A DNA stretch of 64,000 bases, from the NCBI RefSeq assembly GCF_050947335.1, contig NW_027474190.1:1-64000 (forward strand). Direction: 5' to 3'. The notes under the pieces were generated by a model that had not been told where the DNA came from, did no database searches, and saw nothing but the letters and a program-made list of their open reading frames with translations. Position numbers and translations under genes: made by a program. How positions within the stretch are numbered: the stretch's first letter is position 1; each line of letters opens with the position of its first letter. Below are positions 59,561 through 64,000 of this stretch, piece after piece. The stretch is from Megachile rotundata. Taxonomy: Eukaryota > Arthropoda > Insecta > Hymenoptera > Megachilidae.

Positions 59561-61830
59561 TATTATTATCAATCCAACTCATATTATTAGCCATATTATG
59601 CTTAAATGATCGATAGAACTACAATTACTATACTCACCACTCTTAGTATTATCAATCTAACTTATATTATTAGCCATATTATGCTTATATGATCGATAGA
59701 ACGAGAATTACTATACTCACTACTCTTAGTATTATCAATCTAACTCATATTATTAGCCATATTATGCTTATATTATCGGTATAACGACAATTACTATACT
59801 TATTACTGTTATTACTATCAATCTAACTCATATTATTAGCCATATTATGCTTAAATGATCGATAGAACGACAATTACTATACTTATTACTCTTATTATTA
59901 TGAATCTAACTCATATTATTAGCCATATTATGCTTATATGAGCAATAGAACTACAATTACTATACTTATTACTCTTATTATTATCAATCTAACTCATATT
60001 ATTAACCATATTATGCAGATATGATCGATAGCACGACATTTACTATACTTACTACTCTTATTATTATCAATCCAACTCATATTATTAGCCATATTATGCT
60101 TAAATGATAGATAGAACTACAATTACTATACTCATTACTCTTATTATTATCAATCTAATCCATATTATTAGCCATATTATGCTTATATGATCGATAGAAC
60201 GAGAATTACTATACTCACTACTCTTAGTATTATCAATCTAACTCATATTATTAGCCATATTATGCTTATATTATCGACAGAGCGACAATTACTATACTTA
60301 TTACTGTTATTACTATCAATCTAACTCATATTATTAGCCATATTATGCTTAAATGATCGATAGAACGACAATTCCTATTCTTATTACTCTTATTATTATC
60401 AATCTAACTCATATTATTAGCCATATTATGCTTATATGATCGATAGAACGACAATTACTACACTTATTACTCTTATTATTATGAATCTAACTCATATTAT
60501 TAACCATATTATGCAGATATGATCGATAGAACTACAATTACTATACTCATTACTCTTATTATTATCAATCTAACTCATATTATTGGCCATATTATGCTTA
60601 TATGATCGATAGAACGAGAATTACTATACTCACTACTCTTAGTATTATCAATCTAACTCATATTATTAGCCATATTATGCTTAAATGATCGATAGAACGG
60701 CAATTACTATACTTATTACTCTTATTATTATCAATTTAACTCATATTATTACCCATATTATGCTTATATGATCGATAGAACGACAATTACTCTACTTATA
60801 ACTCTTATTATTATCAATCTAACTCATATTATTAACCATATTATGCAGATATGATCGATAGCACGACATTTGCTATACCCAGTACTCCTATTATTATGGA
60901 TCTAACTCATATTATTAACCATATTATGCAGATATGATCTATAGAACTACAATTACTATACTCATTACTCTTATTATTATCAATCTAACTCATATTATTA
61001 GCCATATTATGCTTATATGATCGACAGAACGACAATTACTGTACTTATTGCTCTTATCATTATCGATCTAACTCATATAATTAACCATATTATGCAGATA
61101 TGATCGATAGAACTACAATTACTATACTCATTACTCTTAGTATTATCAATCTAACTCATATTATTAACCATATTATGCTTAAATGATCGATAGAGCGACA
61201 ATTACTATACTTATTACTCTTATTATTATCAATCTAACTCATATTATTAGCCATATTATGCTTATATGATCGATAGAACGACAGATACTATACTTATTAC
61301 TCTTATTATTATCAATCTAACTCATATTATTAACCATATTATGCTAATATGATCGATAGAACGACAATTACTATACTTATTACACCCACTATTATCAATC
61401 TAACTCATATTATTAACCATGTTATGCAGATATGATCGATAGCACGACATTTACTATATTTATTACTCTTATTATTATCAACCTAACTCATATTATTAGC
61501 CATATTATGCTTATATGATCGATAGAACGACAATTACTATACTTATTATTCTTATTTTTATCAGCCCAACTCATATTATTCGCCATATTATGCTTAAATG
61601 ATTGATAGAACGACAATTACTATACTTATTACTCTTATTATTATCAATCTAACTCATATTATTAACCATACTATACTTATATGATCGACAGAACAACAAT
61701 TACTATACTTATTACACTTACTATTATCAATCTAACTCATATTATTAGCCATATTATGCTTATATGATCGGTAGAACGACAATTACTGTACTTATTGCTC
61801 TTATCATTATCGATCTAACTCATATAATTA
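59561..61830 (+). repeat. More diverged satellite block, copy 2
   Basis: This is the partner of 48.76-51.53 kb. TTATCGGTATAACG near 59.78 kb aligns with 49.97 kb at offset 9,804 bp; from ATTCCTATTCTT near 60.37 kb the offset is 10,302 bp. The 498-bp change equals six monomers present here and absent from the partner. Private forms include ATGAGCAATAGAAC near 59.94 kb, ATGATAGATAGAAC near 60.11 kb and ACAGATACTATAC near 61.28 kb. Confidence 0.82.
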
Positions 61831-62820
61831 ACCATATTATGCAGATATGATCGATAGAACTACAATTACTATACTCATTACTCTTAGTATTATCAATCTA
61901 ACTCATATTATTAAACATATTATGCTTATATGATCGATAGAACGACAATTACTGTACTTATTACTCTTATCATTATCGATCTAACTCTTATTATTAGCCA
62001 TATTATGCTTATAATATCGACAGAACGACAATTACTATACTTATTACTGTTATTATTATCAATCTAACTCATTCTATTAGCCATATTATGCTTATATGAT
62101 CGATAGAACGACAATTGCTACACTTATTACTATTATTATTATGAATCTAACTCATATTATTAACCGTATTATGCAGATATGATCGATAGAACTACAATTA
62201 CTATACCCATTACTCTTATTATTATCAATCTAACTCTTATTATTAGCCATATTATGCTTATAATATCGATAGAACGACAATTACTATACTTATTACTGTT
62301 ATTATTATCAATCTAACTCATATTATGAGCCATATTATGCTTAAATGATCGATAGAACTACAATTACTGTACTCATTACTCTTATTATTATCAATCTAAC
62401 CCATATTATTAGCCATATTATGCTTATATGATCGATAGAACGAGAATTACTATACTCACTACTATTAGTATTATCAATCTAACTCATATTATTAGCCATA
62501 TTATGCTTATATTGTCGATAGAACGACAATTACTATACTTATTACTGTTATTACTATCAATCTAACTCATATTATTAGCCATATTATGCTTAAATGATCG
62601 ATAGAACGACAATTACTATACTTATTACACTCACTGTTATCAATCTAACTCATATTATTAACCATATTATGCAGATATGATCGATAGCACGACATTTACT
62701 ATACCGATTACTCTTATTATTATCAGCCTAACTCATATTATTAGCCATATTATGCTTATATGATCGACAGAACGACAACTACTATACTTATTACACTCAC
62801 TGTTATCAATCTAACTCATA
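61831..62820 (+). repeat. Mixed block before the terminal repeat
   Basis: It continues the series AAACATATTATGC, CATTCTATTAGCC and ATTAACCGTATT as at 16.9-17.2 kb and 34.8-35.1 kb. It then joins, near 62.2 kb, a run equal to part of the second 19-monomer unit (TATTATGAGCC, TTGTCGATAG, CTATACCGATTACTC). CTATACCCATTACTC near 62.2 kb is a junction-specific variant, otherwise seen near 49.74 kb. Confidence 0.78.
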
Positions 62821-64000
62821 TTATTAACCATATTATGCAGATATGATCGATAGAACTACAATTACTATACTCATTACTCTTATTATTATCAATCTAATTC
62901 TTATTATTAGCCATATTATGCTTATAATATCGATAGAACGACAATTACTATACTTATTACTGTTATTGTTATCAATCTAACTCATATTATGAGCCATATT
63001 ATGCTTAAATGATCGATAGAACTACAATTACTGTACTCATTACTCTTATTATTATCAATCTAACCCATATTATTAGCCATATTATGCTTATATGATCGAT
63101 AGAACGAGAATTACTATACTCACTACTATTAGTATTATCAATCTAACTCATATTATTAGCCATATTATGCTTATATTGTCGATAGAACGACAATTACTAT
63201 ACTTATTACTGTTATTACTATCAATCTAACTCATATTATTAGCCATATTATGCTTAAATGATCGATAGAACGACAATTACTATACTTATTACACTCACTG
63301 TTATCAATCTAACTCATATTATTAACCATATTATGCAGATATGATCGATAGCACGACATTTACTATACCTATTACTCTTATTATTATCAGCCTAACTCAT
63401 ATTATTAGCCATATTATGCTTATATGATCGACAGAACGACAACTACTATACTTATTACACTCACTGTTATCAATGTAACTCATATTATTAGCCATATTAT
63501 GCTTATATGATCGATAGAACGACAATTACTATACTCATTACTCTTATTATTATCAATCTAACTCATATTATTAGCCATATTAAGCTTATATTATCGATAG
63601 AACGACAACTACTATACTTATTACTGTTATTATTATCAATCTAACTCATATTATTAGCCATATTATGCTTAACTGATCGATAGAGCGACAATTACTATAC
63701 TTATTACTCTTATTATTATCAATCTAACTCATATTATTAACCATATTATGCTAATATGATCGATAGCACGACATTTACTATATTTATTACTCTTATTATT
63801 ATCAAGCTAACTCATATTATTAGCCATATTATGCTTATATGATCGATAGAACGACAATTACTATACTTATTATTCTTATTTTTATCAGCCCAACTCATAT
63901 TATTCGCCATATTATGCTTAAATGATCGATAGAACGACAATTACTATACTTATTACTCTTATTATTATCAATCCAACTCATATTATTAGCCATATTATGC
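62821..64000 (+). repeat. Terminal repeat block, array continues past the window
   Basis: This matches 58.34-59.6 kb as described there. Near 63.75 kb GCTAATATGATCGATAG is joined directly to CACGACATTTACTAT, removing exactly one monomer relative to 59.28-59.36 kb. Private changes are CAATGTAAC near 63.47 kb, CTTAACTGATCG near 63.67 kb and CAAGCTAAC near 63.80 kb. The last monomer starts at 63944 and is cut at unit position 57 by the window edge. Confidence 0.87.

Larger units (their letters stand above)
1..64000 (+). repeat. 83-bp AT-rich satellite DNA array filling the window
   Basis: Direct head-to-tail repetition of an 83-bp unit is visible from the first base to the last, always in one orientation and never interrupted. 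Starting each unit at CTATAC, I count 770 complete monomers and a 57-base partial one (63944-64000). All length variation is explained by 15 monomers of 84 bp and 6 of 86 bp. The consensus has about 29 A, 34 T, 14 C and 6 G, so this strand is G-poor. Stops TAA, TAG and TGA fall in all three frames of each strand within one consensus monomer, which excludes a repetitive protein gene. Tandem arrays of this kind are typical of eukaryotic centromeric or other heterochromatin. I do not recognise the family. No functional gene or non-satellite stretch was seen, so no gene-free gap needs separate description. Confidence 0.99.

Noticed and set aside
1..64000. Protein-coding genes or a repetitive protein gene
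   Set aside because: 83 is not divisible by three, and the consensus has TAA at unit 31, TAG at 44 and 70 and TGA at 63, covering all frames; the reverse strand is equally blocked by the many TTA, CTA and TCA triplets. Short open stretches are by-products of monomer variants.
1..64000. CRISPR array
   Set aside because: There are no unique spacers between repeats; the whole 83-bp unit is repeated and varies gradually, and no cas genes are present.
1..64000. Iteron-type replication origin or mitochondrial AT-rich control region
   Set aside because: A 64-kb array with nested higher-order duplications is far beyond such structures, and no replication, rRNA, tRNA or mitochondrial gene lies in the window.
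1..64000. CENP-B box or telomere repeats
   Set aside because: No stretch fits the CENP-B box core with its CGGG; I saw CGG only in ATCGGTA and AACGGCA. No runs of TTAGG, TTAGGG or TTTAGGG occur. A centromeric role therefore cannot be argued from motifs.
1..64000. Transposon insertion or tRNA/SINE-derived segment
   Set aside because: The 83-bp register is kept across the entire window, and each block junction joins monomer to monomer; no target-site duplication, terminal repeat or foreign sequence was seen.
1..64000. TATA-like promoters and AT-rich terminators
   Set aside because: TATA-like strings occur in every monomer simply because of composition; none is distinguished by position or context.

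Overview
The whole window is one uninterrupted satellite DNA array. An AT-rich unit of 83 bp (about 24% G+C in the consensus) is repeated head-to-tail from base 1 to base 64000. I see no gene, RNA gene, transposon, inversion or stretch of non-satellite sequence. The length closes exactly: 770 complete monomers, of which 15 carry the same one-base insertion and 6 the same three-base insertion, plus a final partial monomer of 57 bases (770x83 + 15 + 18 + 57 = 64000). The monomer cannot encode a long protein: 83 is not a multiple of three, and its consensus has stop codons in all three frames of each strand.

Such an array is typical of eukaryotic constitutive heterochromatin (centromere, pericentromere, subtelomere or sex chromosome). 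I do not recognise the family and cannot name the organism. No CENP-B box and no telomere repeat is visible. CpG is retained at two sites in almost every monomer, which would fit a genome with little germline CpG methylation (many insects, for example), but this is weak evidence.

The information lies in how monomer variants are ordered. (1) 0-9.5 kb and 12.0-21.6 kb are two copies of a very long higher-order block 11,958 bp apart (144 monomers), and 31.8-41.0 kb is a third copy. The first two each contain an internal 1,910-bp tandem duplication that the third lacks. (2) 9.5-12.0 kb is a patchwork of neighbouring pieces. (3) 20.9-27.1 kb is a 3,072-bp tandem duplication (37 monomers). (4) 27.1-28.35 kb reuses a piece from 16 kb. 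(5) 28.3-31.0 kb is a 19-monomer tandem duplication (1,578 bp). (6) 41.0-43.7 kb is another patchwork. (7) 43.7-45.4 kb is a 10-monomer tandem duplication (830 bp). (8) 46.0-48.8 kb and 52.5-58.3 kb are built from a second, different 19-monomer higher-order unit (1,577/1,580 bp). (9) 48.8-51.5 kb and 59.5-61.8 kb are two copies of a more diverged block. (10) The last 1.2 kb repeats 58.3-59.6 kb.

Every offset I measured between related blocks is a whole number of monomers once the 84- and 86-bp variants are counted. The array therefore looks shaped by in-register unequal exchange, segment duplication and short conversion-like patches, nested at several scales. Block edges are approximate because neighbouring monomers are so alike.
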